Shown: positions 48,601 to 59,880 of the stretch, piece after piece
Position numbering within the stretch: the first letter of the stretch is position 1
Layout of the letters: each line of letters begins with the position of its first letter
Assembly (NCBI GenBank): GCA_949825025.1
Contig: OX463778.1
Span: 8,794,733-8,858,732, forward strand
Direction of reading: 5' to 3'
DNA: 64,000 nt
Origin: Siphlonurus alternatus
Taxonomy: Eukaryota; Arthropoda; Insecta; Ephemeroptera; Siphlonuridae
Program-made: the position numbers and the translations under genes
Notes under the pieces: generated by a model
Seen by the model: only the letters and a program-made list of their open reading frames with translations
Database searches by the model: none
Told to the model about the DNA's origin: nothing

Positions 48601-51600
48601 AATTAATCTTTAACCATCTAGCAATGTATTTCTGTAAAAGAAAAATGAAAAGTAGAGCATGAGAAAAAATTTAAGTTTCTTTTACAACATATTATTTGAA
48701 TAGTGGGTAGTTTTGACCCCATCCCACCCCTTCGTAAAGCGTGGGACTAAAAAGGCCTTGGTAATGCTATAAAGGTTAACATTGAATATCTTAAATGTAT
48801 TTTGGAAACGGTTGTATATTTAATAATTTTTTAATAATGGGGGATATTCACGAAGTACTTTAAACACCACTACACCACTTTAGCCTCGATTTTTATCCCT
48901 GCATGGTCCTAAACCAGGTGCTAAACATGGTTAATCCCTATGCATGGTCAACCCCTGGATTTTTATCCCTGATCCCAAACCAGGGCCCCTGGTTGGGGAC
49001 CAGGGATAAAAATCGAGACTAAAAAGGGGGGTTTAAAAGTCTTGTGAATGTCCCTTAAATGACTCCTATATAATTAATGTTATAAATTATCACTCTTATA
49101 TAATTTCCATCAGGTGTGCCCTCCATTCACTGAGACTGCAGCAATACTTCCACCTCTAAACAAAATCATTGCGGATGGTGAAACAGTTAACACTGTTGGA
49201 TACGAGGATACTCCAAATGCTCTAGGTGTAAGTATATATATAATTATAATCTCTGTTGAAAATTTACATCTTCAAACTCATCCTTTACAAGTCTAAACCT
49301 AATCTTATTACCTCTAAAACACATCTTATTTCCTCCTGCTCAAAGTAAGGATAAAATTAAGACAATATTTTAACATTTCATTCTCAAGAGGATAAAATAC
49401 GAAATCTTGTCATTATCCCTCTTTTTTTCCTCTAAAATGATGCAAAATAGGAAGACAAAAGACGAGAGGAGAGCTTAATAGTGAAGAAAAGATGAAATTT
49501 ATTTCAACTCGTGCTAAGAACTCATCCCAACTCGGGATGTAAAAAAAAATAATAAATATAATACGTAAATTCTGTATTAAGGGAAAGTAGCACGGATCAA
49601 CTCATCGATGCAATGTAGTTCCATTTGATTAGTTGGATTAACATGTCAACCTTAAGCAGACACACACAAATTCTGAAATTTCTTTCAGAGGCAGATTTTA
49701 CAGAAAAAAAAATGAACACAATTCTTCAATCTTATTTTTTTAATTAATTTTTTAGTTTGGTTCTCCATGCATATGGATTTGCTGAAAATTTTAAAAAAAA
49801 ATAAGATTCGAAGAATTATTGTTTTAAAATTTTCTGTGATTTTTAGTACTAAAATCTGTACAGATCTTAGAATACCTGTAGACACTATGGCAACAGCTCC
49901 AGACAGTATATAGACTGAAAGGCGGCATCCATAAGATCCTTTTTAATATTTTATTTTCAAGATGTCCGCCGCGCGCATTGAATCCACATGTAAACTAAGA
50001 TTTGTAAAACTGTATGTCATGTGCTTTTAGTTTTTACTGCTTTTGCTTTTTTAACAAACAAATGCATGCTGACATGTGAAAATTATATAGTTATAATAAT
50101 GGTTCAGTCAAATTAATTTTTTATTTATTTATTTATTTTTTTTTTTTGAAAATAGCCGGAAGTATGATTTTTTTTACATTAATCTATTTATGAAACTTTG
50201 CAGAAGGTTTTGCAATAAAAGTATTGACCTACGTGTGGAATTGCAATGCTGAAAAGATAGAAATCTTGTACTTCCGGCTACTTCTGAATGGAATTTCATA
50301 TATAAATTTTATTTTATTTTTTACAGAAATCCCTACTACAACAATACACAACAACAATTGCTGCTGAGGCTGGATGTAAAACACATTTCGGTACCGCGTT
50401 CATCATAGGAGCATCAATCTGCACGCAGTTTACTGTTGGTGCAATTGATACGAATGTGGTAAGATATTAATTTGTTATTTATTATTTTTTTTTTATACGC
50501 CCCTATAAGAGCTTTCAGCTCGCGACGTGGTATGGTTAGGGATAAAATAGGGAGAGATGGCAGCCACGGCCTGTTACACACACGTCCCATCATTCGTGGA
50601 GGTGAGACTGAGGGAACCGTGGAAAACCTCAGTCAGGACAGACACCTTTACTTTTTATGAATGTACCAAAGCGATGTACAAAGCCTGGGAAACCACACCC
50701 AAGTGCACACTGTATTAGGTGGAAAGCGAGATGAATTTACTCCAGGGAGGGAGTAAAGTAATTTTTACTTGAAACGGTCACTCATCCATTTAATAACTAC
50801 ACTCGACGTAGCTTGAATTGACTTCGGTGAACCGTTCAATGCATTGAATTCAGCACGGGATAGCTGAAAAAATAATAAATAAAGTTGGAGTAATGAAATA
50901 AAATTTTATAAACTATATATATTATCCTTTTTACTATCCTAAAAAAGGTGTAACTGAAAATTTAAAGCTTGAGGAAACATAGTAATAAAATACATTACAT
51001 TTTTAATTCAATTAATCAATCTTGAAAATATAATTGAGTAAAATAAAAGATCAATAGATTATAGCGTTGCACGCAGAAATTTTGACTCTTTGCGTCAAGG
51101 ATACGGCAATATATATACCGTTATCATGGAGAGAATCACAAAAATTCCACAATATCTATTAAAGAAATAACTTAAATATATGTATTTTATTTGTTACTAT
51201 TTGACTGAAGGTATGAGGGCAAAAAAAATGTATGATGTTTTCAATCCTGTAAAATTATACTGTGGCTGCAATGCTGTCAGAGCATTTTCAAAAGATTTTA
51301 CAATATAAATGTAAAATTATGTAAAGGGTGAACACAAATAGTTCAGCTATTATCATCAGGTTCGCTGCCAACTTTTATGGTGTCAATAACATGATATAGT
51401 AACACACACTTACTATAGTTACTATAGTAACAGTTTGCAGTTCTTCACTTTGTAATTTAGCTTTGAAGCTTTATAGTATGATCGTTTGAAGTAGAGGTAC
51501 TTACCTACATGTGTGAAATTATAACACTGAAATACGAATAAGAATACCAGAAACATTACACTTCCGGAGGAAATGTATTTAAATTAGACTGTACCTTACT

Positions 51601-51910
51601 GTTTTTCTCGCAGCAAGAACAGACCGTGCTCATTTACAACAACGAAGTGTACGGAATAGGCCATATGTCCTTAAAGTGTTCCACCGCCATCTGTGAGTTG
51701 CGCTGCAACTCCGTGTACAGTGAGGAGGTGTTTTTGCGAAACAATGTGTTACGAAGATGGGGGGAAAATTTTGTGAACCGCGAGGAAGGTACGAAAGAAG
51801 ATAAAAAGTTAACATTTTTCACTGCCAAAGCGTGGTACATATCTTCTAGTTTGCTTCAGTACAATTGTTTTCACCCTAGCACTGCTCAATTCCAAGGACT
51901 AGCGAGATAA
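43332..51910 (+). CDS. Secreted, catalytically dead trypsin-fold protein (serine protease homologue), 3' end displaced
   Basis: Exons: 43332-43380, 44169-44248, 44798-44892, 45961-46102, 49114-49227, 50327-50458, 51614 onward; phases agree. MKTTLFFLSCIIAASA is a signal peptide. The rest follows the S1 fold in order: IADFPFLALLIQPTSWSTC (strand after the activation site), YFCLAAGNF where active enzymes have TAAHC (His57 lost), HSSYVQDVAEFML at the DIALL position (Asp kept), GYEDT at the GWG region, then QEQTVLIYNNEVYGI where GDSGGPL is expected (Ser195 lost). No R/K-IVGG activation site is visible. Native length is about 250 aa. The last exon is cut after 51657 by a foldback element. As it stands, the frame runs into the element and stops at 51910. 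A binding or decoy role is typical of such homologues but unproven here. Confidence 0.82.
43693..44054. mobile_element. Small foldback in intron 1 of the protease homologue
   Basis: Starts TGTTGGCGTCCAAAGCCG and ends with GCCAACA; CCGAATTCGG lies inside both ends. The inside is a chain of short palindromes (TTGGAGCATCGCGG, AACTAGATTGGAGCATC). Layout and several words match the 53022-55939 element with different repeat units. Confidence 0.7.
44318..44480. mobile_element. M5-related half element
   Basis: TTAAGGTAGAGATAACACCA through AACATGTAAACCTTAGCAAA. The inverted half at 58820-58930 matches it. Confidence 0.55.
46396..47480 (-). pseudogene. 5'-truncated non-LTR (LINE) reverse transcriptase fragment
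   Basis: Reading from 47480 downward: YGIRGKSHDWLKSYLTNRQ, a frameshift or stop, then GVPQGSILGPILFLLYINDL and YADDSNVQI (RT catalytic YADD), then MNKSKTEVIVF and KFLGVFLDANLRW, ending KKFLLNDCYYSVKDFLL-stop near 46396. This is the palm and thumb order of CR1/Jockey-like non-LTR elements. There is at least one frame break near 47390 and another near 46600. The endonuclease and N-terminal RT are missing. A T-rich tail lies near 46265-46275. Confidence 0.85.
47545..47943. mobile_element. M5 element nested in M6
   Basis: Same ends and length as 38974-39367. Confidence 0.82.
48163..48390. mobile_element. Inverted-repeat element (AAGGCAGATTCACA)
   Basis: AAGGCAGATTCACATGGTGA with counterpart GTCTGAATCCGCCTT; CGCGATTT/GCGACGCG text inside. 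Single copy here. Confidence 0.55.
48838..49052. mobile_element. M4 element
   Basis: GGGGGATATTCACGAAGTAC to CTTGTGAATGTCCC, in a protease-homologue intron. Confidence 0.65.
49255..49520 (+). repeat. M12 dispersed repeat
   Basis: CAAACTCATCCTTTACAAGT to GAAGAAAAGATGAAATTTAT. Confidence 0.65.
49582..49880. mobile_element. M5-related element, diverged
   Basis: TTGATTAACATGTCAACCTT-like text with TTTCTTTCAGAGGCAGATTT and an inverted half. Confidence 0.45.
50150..50310. mobile_element. M10 element
   Basis: GCCGGAAGTATG to TACTTCCGGCTACTTC; protease-homologue intron. Confidence 0.55.
50490..50875 (-). mobile_element. 5S-SINE, nearly full copy
   Basis: Reverse complement of the 350-740 copy. 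On the plus strand the 5S part reads GAAACGGTCACTCATCCA and GACTTCGGTGAACCG near 50770-50840. In the last intron of the protease homologue. Confidence 0.75.
51195..51400 (-). repeat. M8 dispersed repeat, inverted
   Basis: CTGTGGCTGCAATGCTGTCA and AGGTTCGCTGCCAACTTTTA are complements of the 31430 copy. Confidence 0.5.
51440..51575. mobile_element. M10 element
   Basis: Half to full copy (ATTATAACACTGAAATACGA ... ACTTCCGGAGG) just before the last protease-homologue exon. Confidence 0.5.
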
Positions 51911-51929
51911 AGAGAGCTACCTCGAGAAT

Positions 51930-52130
51930 TTTTAGTCGCCGCAGCTCCGCGCTGGCTCCGCTGCCGCGGCTGGCTGCTCCGCTCCGCTGCTTCTGCTGCT
52001 GGTTGCGCTCGGAGCCGCTCGGGTCTCCTCGGCTCCGCCCTCGTGGTGTTGCTGCTGGCGGTGTTGTGGGGGCGAGGCGGCCGGCAGCGGCTGCTGCTTT
52101 CTGTCTGCGGGACGGTTGCGATGAATAGTG
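51930..52130. repeat. GC-rich block, left foldback arm
   Basis: A GC-rich, CTG/CAG- and CGG-like low-complexity block in otherwise AT-rich DNA, repeated inverted at 56872-57062. Frames through it give Ala/Arg/Gln-rich peptides with stops on both sides. No gene is recognised. Confidence 0.6.
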
Positions 52131-52441
52131 TCGCGTAAAAGGTTATTTAATTTTAAATAATAATAAAGAATTAAAATAACTGCAGCAATATAATATTATA
52201 CAATATACAGGTGACAGGTCGCACACTTTTATTAACCTCTCGACATTGTCATACTCGCGGGCTCGCGGTAATATAGCGCGCGGGACCTGCTCCCACAAGC
52301 AATCATGCCGCCACACGGCTGCAGCACGATGATGCACCAGCTCACGCGCGTGACCATTGCTCGTCGGTACTGCAGTTTACTTCCCCCTTTATCCTTGACT
52401 GGTATTAAAAATATATATATATATATATCAACGAGAATCTA

Positions 52442-52607
52442 AAGCCGGTATTACACGATACAATTTTTCTAACTATATTGCATACAATTTTTTTCTTTCA
52501 AGAAAACTTGAATTCCATTTGTTATTTGTATGGATCGAGTTCAGTTTTCTTGAAAGGAAAAATTGTATGCAATAGTTAGAAAAATTGTATCGTGTAATAC
52601 CGGCTTA
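52442..52607. mobile_element. Small palindromic element inside left arm
   Basis: Termini AAGCCGGTATTACACGATAC and its complement, about 166 bases, flanked by TTAA-like sequence. The same element, mirrored, is in the right arm, so it was present before the arms were copied. Confidence 0.75.
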
Positions 52608-53517
52608 AGGAATAATAATTACAAAGAAATACTGAATTAATTAAGTTGCTGGAAAATAATATATTTAATATGAGTAACTCTAGCTAGTAAATATAATTAA
52701 TAATCGAACAATAATATATATAACATAGAAGCACGTACCTGCATTAAAATTTATCTTTTCTCTCTCCTATAACAATGACCTACCTCACAGACCATGCATG
52801 CATGTTATATCATAATATACAGTCATATATAATATATATAGCATCTAACGGATTATAAAATGAAGCAAAAAATACGTTGTTGCTTTTCTTCCGATATACA
52901 AACAGTTATATTGTTTAAAAAAAAAGCACCATATAACATACTTATACAAGGGATATTTTTCATCATACAGTTTATATATATAAATATTATATTATTAAAT
53001 TATATTTTTATATATTTTATATTTGGTGTTACCACGAAAAACCGAATTCGGGCAAAAGCCGAAAAAATTGAGCAAAACTAGTTTTGAGCATCAAGTTAAG
53101 CTCAAAACCCGAAGTAATCGATTATTTCGGGTTTTGAGCTTAACTTGATGCTCAAAACTAGTTTTGTTCAAATCCAAGTGAGCAAAACCCGACGGAGACT
53201 TTTACATCGGGTTTTGCGCGTTTCCGTTTGAGCAAAACTAGTTTTGAGCATCAGGTTAAGCTCAAAACCCGCCGAAGTAAGATTTTATTTCGGCTTTTGA
53301 GCAAAATTTGAGCAAAACTAGTTTTGCTCAATTTTCAAAGACAATTAATTTTTTATTTTGAACTCTAGTGGAATTCATTGGAATTACCATATGAATTAAG
53401 CCCTCTTTGGCCATCCACAACGAAACGGGTTGACAGATAGTTTAATATATTGTGACAGAAGAGGAGTTAGAAAATGTCATCACAAAAAAGTTCATCAAAG
53501 TGCTGATTAGAGTCTTA

Positions 53518-53737
53518 GTGAATCAGATGGCGAATCTCCTAGCGTGAATAGCCCGTCAACTTCTACAAACAATGATTGCGTAGTGCGTAACCTAGACGCT
53601 GGAAATGCTGATAAGTGTACACTTTGTGACAATTTTGTGGGTGTCAGTCTAGGTCCTGTAACTGTCTAAAGAATAAAGTGAAATGTAATTCCAAGTGCCA
53701 CAATTTAACAGCAGTGCCTGCAGAAACAATTAAGTAA
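53518..53737 (+). pseudogene. Remnant of a Cys-rich (CXC-like) coding sequence
   Basis: One frame reads SESDGESPSVNSPSTSTNND and later CTLCDNF; after a frameshift it reads CGCQSRSCNCLKNKVKCNSK, then CHN. The CxC..CNCxxxxxxCxxxCH pattern resembles CXC-type zinc motifs found in some transposon and chromatin proteins. The upstream part has several stops. It may be left from the element's own gene. Confidence 0.45.
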
Positions 53738-54059
53738 CGCCAAAACAGAATTACTGTAAGCTAGCACACACAATTATCTTACAGATAATTATTTATTATA
53801 CTTATTGATGAGTTGCATGCTTAATTTGACTGCAATGATGCAATTTATTTTTATACTGGAATTTAAATTAAAGTTTGATTATATGTAGACATTTTTGGTC
53901 TGATTAATAATTACAATAATAAAGGTGAAACAGTTAATAAACAATAACAATTTTTATGAACACTTTTCGACATTTTTTAATTTTATGTTTCTTATCTGAC
54001 CTGAGTAACGTATAGTAATATTATTTAAATTTATAGGCGAATTAAGGGAGAAATTAAAA

Positions 54060-54102
54060 CTTTTATTCAATCAAATAAATAGCAACAAATAAATAAATAC
54101 AA

Positions 54103-54137
<35 letters not shown>

Positions 54138-54170
54138 ATAGATAAATAGCTAAATAGATCGATAAATAGA

Positions 54171-54253
<83 letters not shown>

Positions 54254-54258
54254 GGAAA

Positions 54259-54345
<87 letters not shown>

Positions 54346-54350
54346 ATTAA
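54060..54350. repeat. AAAT microsatellite, about 290 bases
   Basis: Long run of AAAT units with a few GATA/GAAA variants, lying near the centre of the inner foldback. Confidence 0.95.
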
Positions 54351-56387
54351 ATATTTAATTAATATTTAAATAATATTTAAATAATCATTTGAATAACTAC
54401 AGCAAAGAAGTAAAAATAAATATATTATTCCGAAGAAAATAGCAAATAAAAAATAAAGAACAGCTAGCTGTCACATAATAAAAAATAAATTATCTTTTAA
54501 AAGTGAGCAAAACTAGTTTTGCTCAAATTTTGCTCAAAAGCCGAAATAAAATCTTACTTCGGGTTTTGATCATAACTTGATACGCAAAACTAGTTTTGTT
54601 CAAATGGGAATGAACAAAAGCCGATGTAAAAGTCGATCTGTGTCGGGTTTTGCTCATTTCGACTTGAGCAAAACTAGTTTTGAGCATCAAGTTAAGCTCA
54701 AAACCCGAAATAATCGATTACTTCGGGTTTTAATTGAGCTTAACTTAATGCTCAAAACTAGTTTTGCTCAAGTCGAAATGAGCAAAACCCGATGAAGATT
54801 TTTACATCGGCTTTTGTTCATTTCCATTTGAAAAAAACTAGTTTTGCGTATCAATTTATGATCAAAACTCGAAGTAAGATTTTATTTCGGCTTTTGAACA
54901 AAATTTTAACAAAACTAGTTTTGCTCATTTTTCAAAGACAATTTATTTTTTATTTTGTGACAGCTGCATGTTCTTTATTTTTTATTTTCTTCGGAATAAT
55001 ATATTTATTTTTTACTTATTCTTTGCTGTAGTTATTTAAATACTTATTTAAATATTTATTAATTTATTTATTGTTGCATTTATTTATTTGTTGCTATTTG
55101 TTTGATTGAATAAAAGTTTTGATTAATTGGTTGGTATTTTGGGGCAATTGACACATTTTGGTCATGTATGCCCTCTAATAAAAGCTTCAATTTCTCCAAT
55201 TTCTCCCTTAATTCGCCTAACTCTGCGAACGGGCCGGGGGGCCTAGCTTTTTCTCAAAATTTCAAAAGTGATTTTTGTTGTTGTGTTGTTGTTGTTATTT
55301 TGCTAAGGAAAGAGGAAGAAGGGACCCAAATAAGAAAAAAAAAAAACATCTAAAACAACTTTTTCTTAGTTTTTAATGGGTTGAAAAGCACTATAATAAA
55401 AAGGCGAGCTGCATGAGGTTGAACTACGGCCGGGCCGCATTGTGAAGCATCACTGGCTCGGGCCGGGCCTAGCAACCATCCGAACGGATCGGGCCAGGTC
55501 AGGCCTCGAAAATCCGGCCCATGCAGACCTCTATAAAGAACTATCTGTCAACCCTTTTCGTTGTGGGTGGCCAAAGAGGGCTTCATATGGTGAACGCTTA
55601 ATTCCACTCAAGTTCAAAATTTAAAATAAATTGTCTTTGAAAAATGAGCAAAACTAGTTTTGCTCAAAAGACGAAATAAAATCTTACTTCGGGTTTTGAG
55701 CTTAACTTGATGCTCAAAACTAGTTTTGCTCAAACGGAAACGCGCAAAACCCGATGTAAAAGTCTCCGTCGGGTTTTGCTCACTTCGATTTGAACAAAAC
55801 TAGTTTTGAGCATCAAGTTAAGCTCAAAACCCGAAATAATCGATTACTTCGGGTTTTGAGCTTAACTTGATGCTCAAAACTAGTTTTGCTCATTTTTTTC
55901 GGCTTTTGCCCGAATTCGGTTTTTGGTGGTAACACCAAATATAAAATATAATATATATATATATATATATATATAATATAATATAATATAATATAATAAT
56001 ATTTTTTATATACTGTATATAAACTGCATGATGAAAAATATCCCTTGTATAAGTATATGTTATATGATGCTTTTTTTTAAACAATATAACTGTTTGTATA
56101 TCGGAAGAAAAGCAACAACGTGTTTTTGCTTCATTTTATAATCCGTTAGATGCTATATATATTATATATGACTGTATATTATGATATAACATGCATGCAT
56201 GGTCTGTGAGGTAGGTCATTGTTATAGGAGAGAGAAAAGATAAATTTTAATGCAGGTACGTGCTTCTATGTTATATATATTATTGTTCGATTATTAATTA
56301 TATTTACTAGCTAGAGTTACTCATATTAAATATATTATTTTCCAGCAACTTAATTAATTCAGTATTTCTTTGTAATTATTATTCCTT

Positions 56388-56553
56388 AAGCCGGTATTAC
56401 ACGATACAATTTTTCTAACTATTGCATACAATTTTTCCTTTCAAGAAAACTGAACTCGATCCATACAAATAACAAATGGAATTCAAGTTTTCTTGAAAGA
56501 AAAAAATTGTATGCAATATAGTTAGAAAAATTGTATCGTGTAATACCGGCTTT
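56388..56553. mobile_element. Small palindromic element inside right arm
   Basis: Mirror copy of 52442-52607. Confidence 0.75.
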
Positions 56554-56871
56554 AGATTCTCGTTGATATATATATATATATATATTTTTAATACCAGTCA
56601 AGGATAAAGGGGGAAGTAAACTGCAGTACCGACGAGCAATGGTCACGCGCGTGAGCTGGTGCATCATCGTGCTGCAGCCGTGTGGCGGCATGATTGCTTG
56701 TGGGAGCAGGTCCCGCGCGCTATATTACCGCGAGCCCGCGAGTATGACAATGTCGAGAGGTTAATAAAAGTGTGCGACCTGTCACCTGTATATTGTATAA
56801 TATTATATTGCTGCAGTTATTTTAATTCTTTATTATTATTTAAAATTAAATAACCTTTTACGCGACACTAT

Positions 56872-57062
56872 TCATCGCAACCGTCCCGCAGACAGAAAGC
56901 AGCAGCCGCTGCCGGCCGCCTCGCCCCCACAACACCGCCAGCAGCAACACCACGAGGGCGGAGCCGAGGAGACCCGAGCGGCTCCGAGCGCAACCAGCAG
57001 CAGAAGCAGCGGAGCGGAGCAGCCAGCCGCGGCAGCGGAGCCAGCGCGGAGCTGCGGCGACT
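56872..57062. repeat. GC-rich block, right foldback arm
   Basis: Inverted counterpart of 51930-52130. Confidence 0.6.
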
Positions 57063-57338
57063 AAAAATTCTCGAGGTAGCTCTCTTTATCTCGCTAGTCC
57101 TTGGAATTGAGCAGTGCTAGGGTGAAAACAATTGTACTGAAGCAAACTAGAAGATATGTACCACGCTTTGGCAGTGAAAAATGTTAACTTTTTATCTTCT
57201 TTCGTACCTTCCTCGCGGTTCACAAAATTTTCCCCCCATCTTCGTAACACATTGTTTCGCAAAAACACCTCCTCACTGTACACGGAGTTGCAGCGCAACT
57301 CACAGATGGCGGTGGAACACTTTAAGGACATATGGCCT

Positions 57339-57437
57339 ATTGCAGTGGCAGCCTGTGTATCCGCCCCGAACTTTGCATCCTTCCAATCGTTCTCTCACCT
57401 GCTACCCTGGATTAAGGAACACACGACGCCATTATAG
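57339..57437 (+). pseudogene. Displaced C-terminus of the serine protease homologue
   Basis: The frame reads IAVAACVSAPNFASFQSF, then SHLLPWIKEHTTPL and stop. This is the trypsin-fold C-terminal pattern (strand, Cys, then a WI helix). It continues exon 7 (NNEVYGI) once the insertion is removed with one AT. A frame within the right arm (ATG 57156) happens to read in phase into it. Confidence 0.8.
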
Positions 57438-57520
57438 TGTACAGTACTTCAATACAAATTAAAAACTTCTTAATTTCACCTGAAAATATGAATGAAACTT
57501 TAATTTACAAGGTCAATATA

Positions 57521-57831
57521 ATGGAGTATCGACCTCAATTTTTTTATTGCAGAAATGGATAGAGGGTGCAAAGTTATGCTACCCTGATTTTTTTCAGATT
57601 TTTTAGAGCCCGGGAACAATTTTTAAAAAACTATTGAAAGTTTTTTTAGTGACGTCACGAGGCGGCAAGTCCTATCTTTTTCTTAAGGACCGGCGTCTCG
57701 TGACGTCACAAAAAGAACTTTCAATAATTTTTTAAAAACAGTTCCGGGGCTCTAAAAATCTGAAAAAAATCAGGGTAGCATAACTTTGCACGCACTATCC
57801 ATTTCTGCAATAAAAAAATTGAGGTTGATAT
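57521..57831. mobile_element. M2 element with CRE palindromes
   Basis: ATGGAGTATCGACCTCAATT start; inverted half ends near 57831. Directly follows the protease-homologue stop. Confidence 0.8.
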
Positions 57832-57937
57832 TTTATTATTCTCTTTCACGTGATCCTTTTAATTTTCATGATATGTGCTAATTATTTGATTCATTTTATT
57901 AAACACAAATATTGTAATTATTTACTCCAATTTTCAT

Positions 57938-57940
<3 letters not shown>

Positions 57941-57991
<51 letters not shown>
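57941..57991. repeat. TA microsatellite
   Basis: Uninterrupted TA run. Confidence 0.9.
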
Positions 57992-57995
<4 letters not shown>

Positions 57996-58313
57996 ATTGG
58001 AATCTGTGACGTCACGATGACGTTATCGAGACAAATAACTCGTGACGTCACAGAGTTCAATATTTATTATCCAATGAAAACTGGAGTAAATAATAAGAAC
58101 ACTTGAAAATTTTAAATCACCTATGTAAAACAGCTTTAAAATATTCGTTTCTAATGTATGATCATAACAGGAATTAGGTTTAAAAAAAATATGGAAATTT
58201 TTCAGTTGCAAGTAACAAAATAAATAAGATTAATATCTCATCATTTAACTTTTAACCTGAAAAATGACCATTACTGAAAATAGAAATTGCCAAATTTAAT
58301 TTTTTCCCCTTAC

Positions 58314-58318
<5 letters not shown>

Positions 58319-58370
<52 letters not shown>
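58319..58370. repeat. TA microsatellite
   Basis: Uninterrupted TA run. Confidence 0.9.
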
Positions 58371-58371
<1 letters not shown>

Positions 58372-58819
58372 GGAAATGCATGCATGTTGGTTAACCAATG
58401 GTTAAAATGTTTTATATTTTTTTTTAACAATCATACACATTTTTTTCCCCGGTAAAAGAAACTCTCAACTCCCCCCTTCTCCCTCTCTTGATATTTTAGG
58501 GTTAATTATTTTTTCCTTCAATAAATAATTTTATAATTAAATCAGGATTACAAAAATTTCAACTTTATTTACAATTCATCTTCGAAAACCAAAGACCCTC
58601 CTTTTACCTACGTAAGTGTAAAGAAATTTACCAATCTAGGATTTAACAAATGTTTATTTGTAATGTTGAGTACTTCAATAAATATTAAGATGTTACTGTA
58701 AAAAAAGAAAATTAAATAAACTTGCAATTGAAAAGCATTATTATTTATACTTATTATTAATACACCTTACTTATTAATGAAAAATATTTTAATTGTTATT
58801 TTGAAATTTGTTCTATACT

Positions 58820-58930
58820 ATATGGCACTGCCTCTAAAAAAAATCGGAATTTTTGTGAATTTGCTAAGGTTTAAATGTTAATTAAAGGGGACTACGTTGA
58901 ACAGCTAATTCGTGTTATCTCTACCTTATT
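58820..58930. mobile_element. M5-related half element
   Basis: CTGCCTCTAAAAAAAATCGG to GTTATCTCTACCTTA; complement of 44318-44430. Confidence 0.55.
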
Positions 58931-59880
58931 TTTATTATTGTTTTTTTAACAGACACAAACATCGTTACTTGATTAAAATATTCTCTTCCGACTTTAATCA
59001 GTTACTAATTATAATTAATAAAATATCGTAAAACATGTAACCATTACATCATATAGAGCGACAAAAAGAGTGATAAGCTTTGCAATTTTTGTGCAGTACC
59101 TGCTGTAAAATAAAATGTGTAATAAAATAAATCAATTCAAAACTAAAATTACGTTGATTATGAAAAAGACACTGGACAAACATTAAAGGTAAGAGAACAT
59201 TATCAGAGCCACTCATCTTCTGAAGATGCTTTTTAACTTGGGTAAATTTATTTATATTAAGATCGATTTTTAAGAGAGCGCATTGAAAGGTGAAATTACA
59301 CAGGAAGCTACACTGTAATACAGTATAATCCTAGTTTTCTTGGGATTGCATAAATTAATAAATACAATCGAGTCATAGAACCTGAAAAAAACATATATTA
59401 AATTGATTAATTACTTATTACACAGTAAATTACTTTAAATTATAGAGGTTATATATAATATTCAAATAAATAACTCCTATATAAACTGTTTAAACGTATA
59501 TAATGTTGAAGAAATTAATCAAAATTACTATAATTCAATGTTTACCATGAAGAGTGTAAAGTCTCAATAATCTTCAACTTACATCTCCATTTATCTGCCT
59601 TAGCAATGAGCAATGTCCTCGGACCTTAATTGACCCGGATACTTTTAAATAACAAACATTGGGGATTTACCGGAGAACACAAGTACCAGGTTTACCAATG
59701 TTAGAATGTAATTAGTCTGAATTTGTGAATTACCATCCTCAGATCTATGAACAATTAAGTTCACTCGACAACACTTATGATTCTTATGAATGATTTCTAA
59801 TCATGATTTAACAGACACTTCCCTCGTTTGCCTACTTTCTTGTTTTTATTTTTAAAATAAAGATATCAGTTTGAAAAGTA

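Larger units (their letters stand above)
53022..55939. mobile_element. Inner foldback made of short-palindrome repeats
   Basis: Begins TTGGTGTTACCACG with CCGAATTCGGGCAAAAGCCG just inside, and ends with the inverted counterpart. Between them, at least twelve near-copies of the 14-base palindrome CAAAACTAGTTTTG alternate with TTTTGAGCATCAAG / CTTGATGCTCAAAA blocks and CCGAAG-type links. The centre holds a Cys-rich gene remnant and an AAAT array. The element at 43693-44054 has the same plan. Confidence 0.75.
51658..57338. mobile_element. 5.7 kb foldback insertion in the protease-homologue exon
   Basis: The ends are AGGCCATATGTCC and its complement GGACATATGGCCT. AT flanks both sides and is the likely target duplication. 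Outer arms 51658-53021 and 55940-57338 are inverted copies of each other that differ mainly in TA-repeat length and small indels. Both arms contain the same GC-rich block, the same palindromic element and the same short open frames. No transposase is recognised in the arms. It could be a foldback DNA transposon, a long-TIR element with a replaced core, or partly an assembly artefact. Confidence 0.8.
57840..59570. other. AT-rich intergenic, no gene seen
   Basis: Two TA arrays and one half element; otherwise no supported feature. Confidence 0.55.

Noticed and set aside
52143..52337. Small gene repeated at 56659-56853
   Set aside because: Same frame in both arms of the palindrome, no homologue recognised, and part of it lies in AT-rich repeat; treated as arm sequence.
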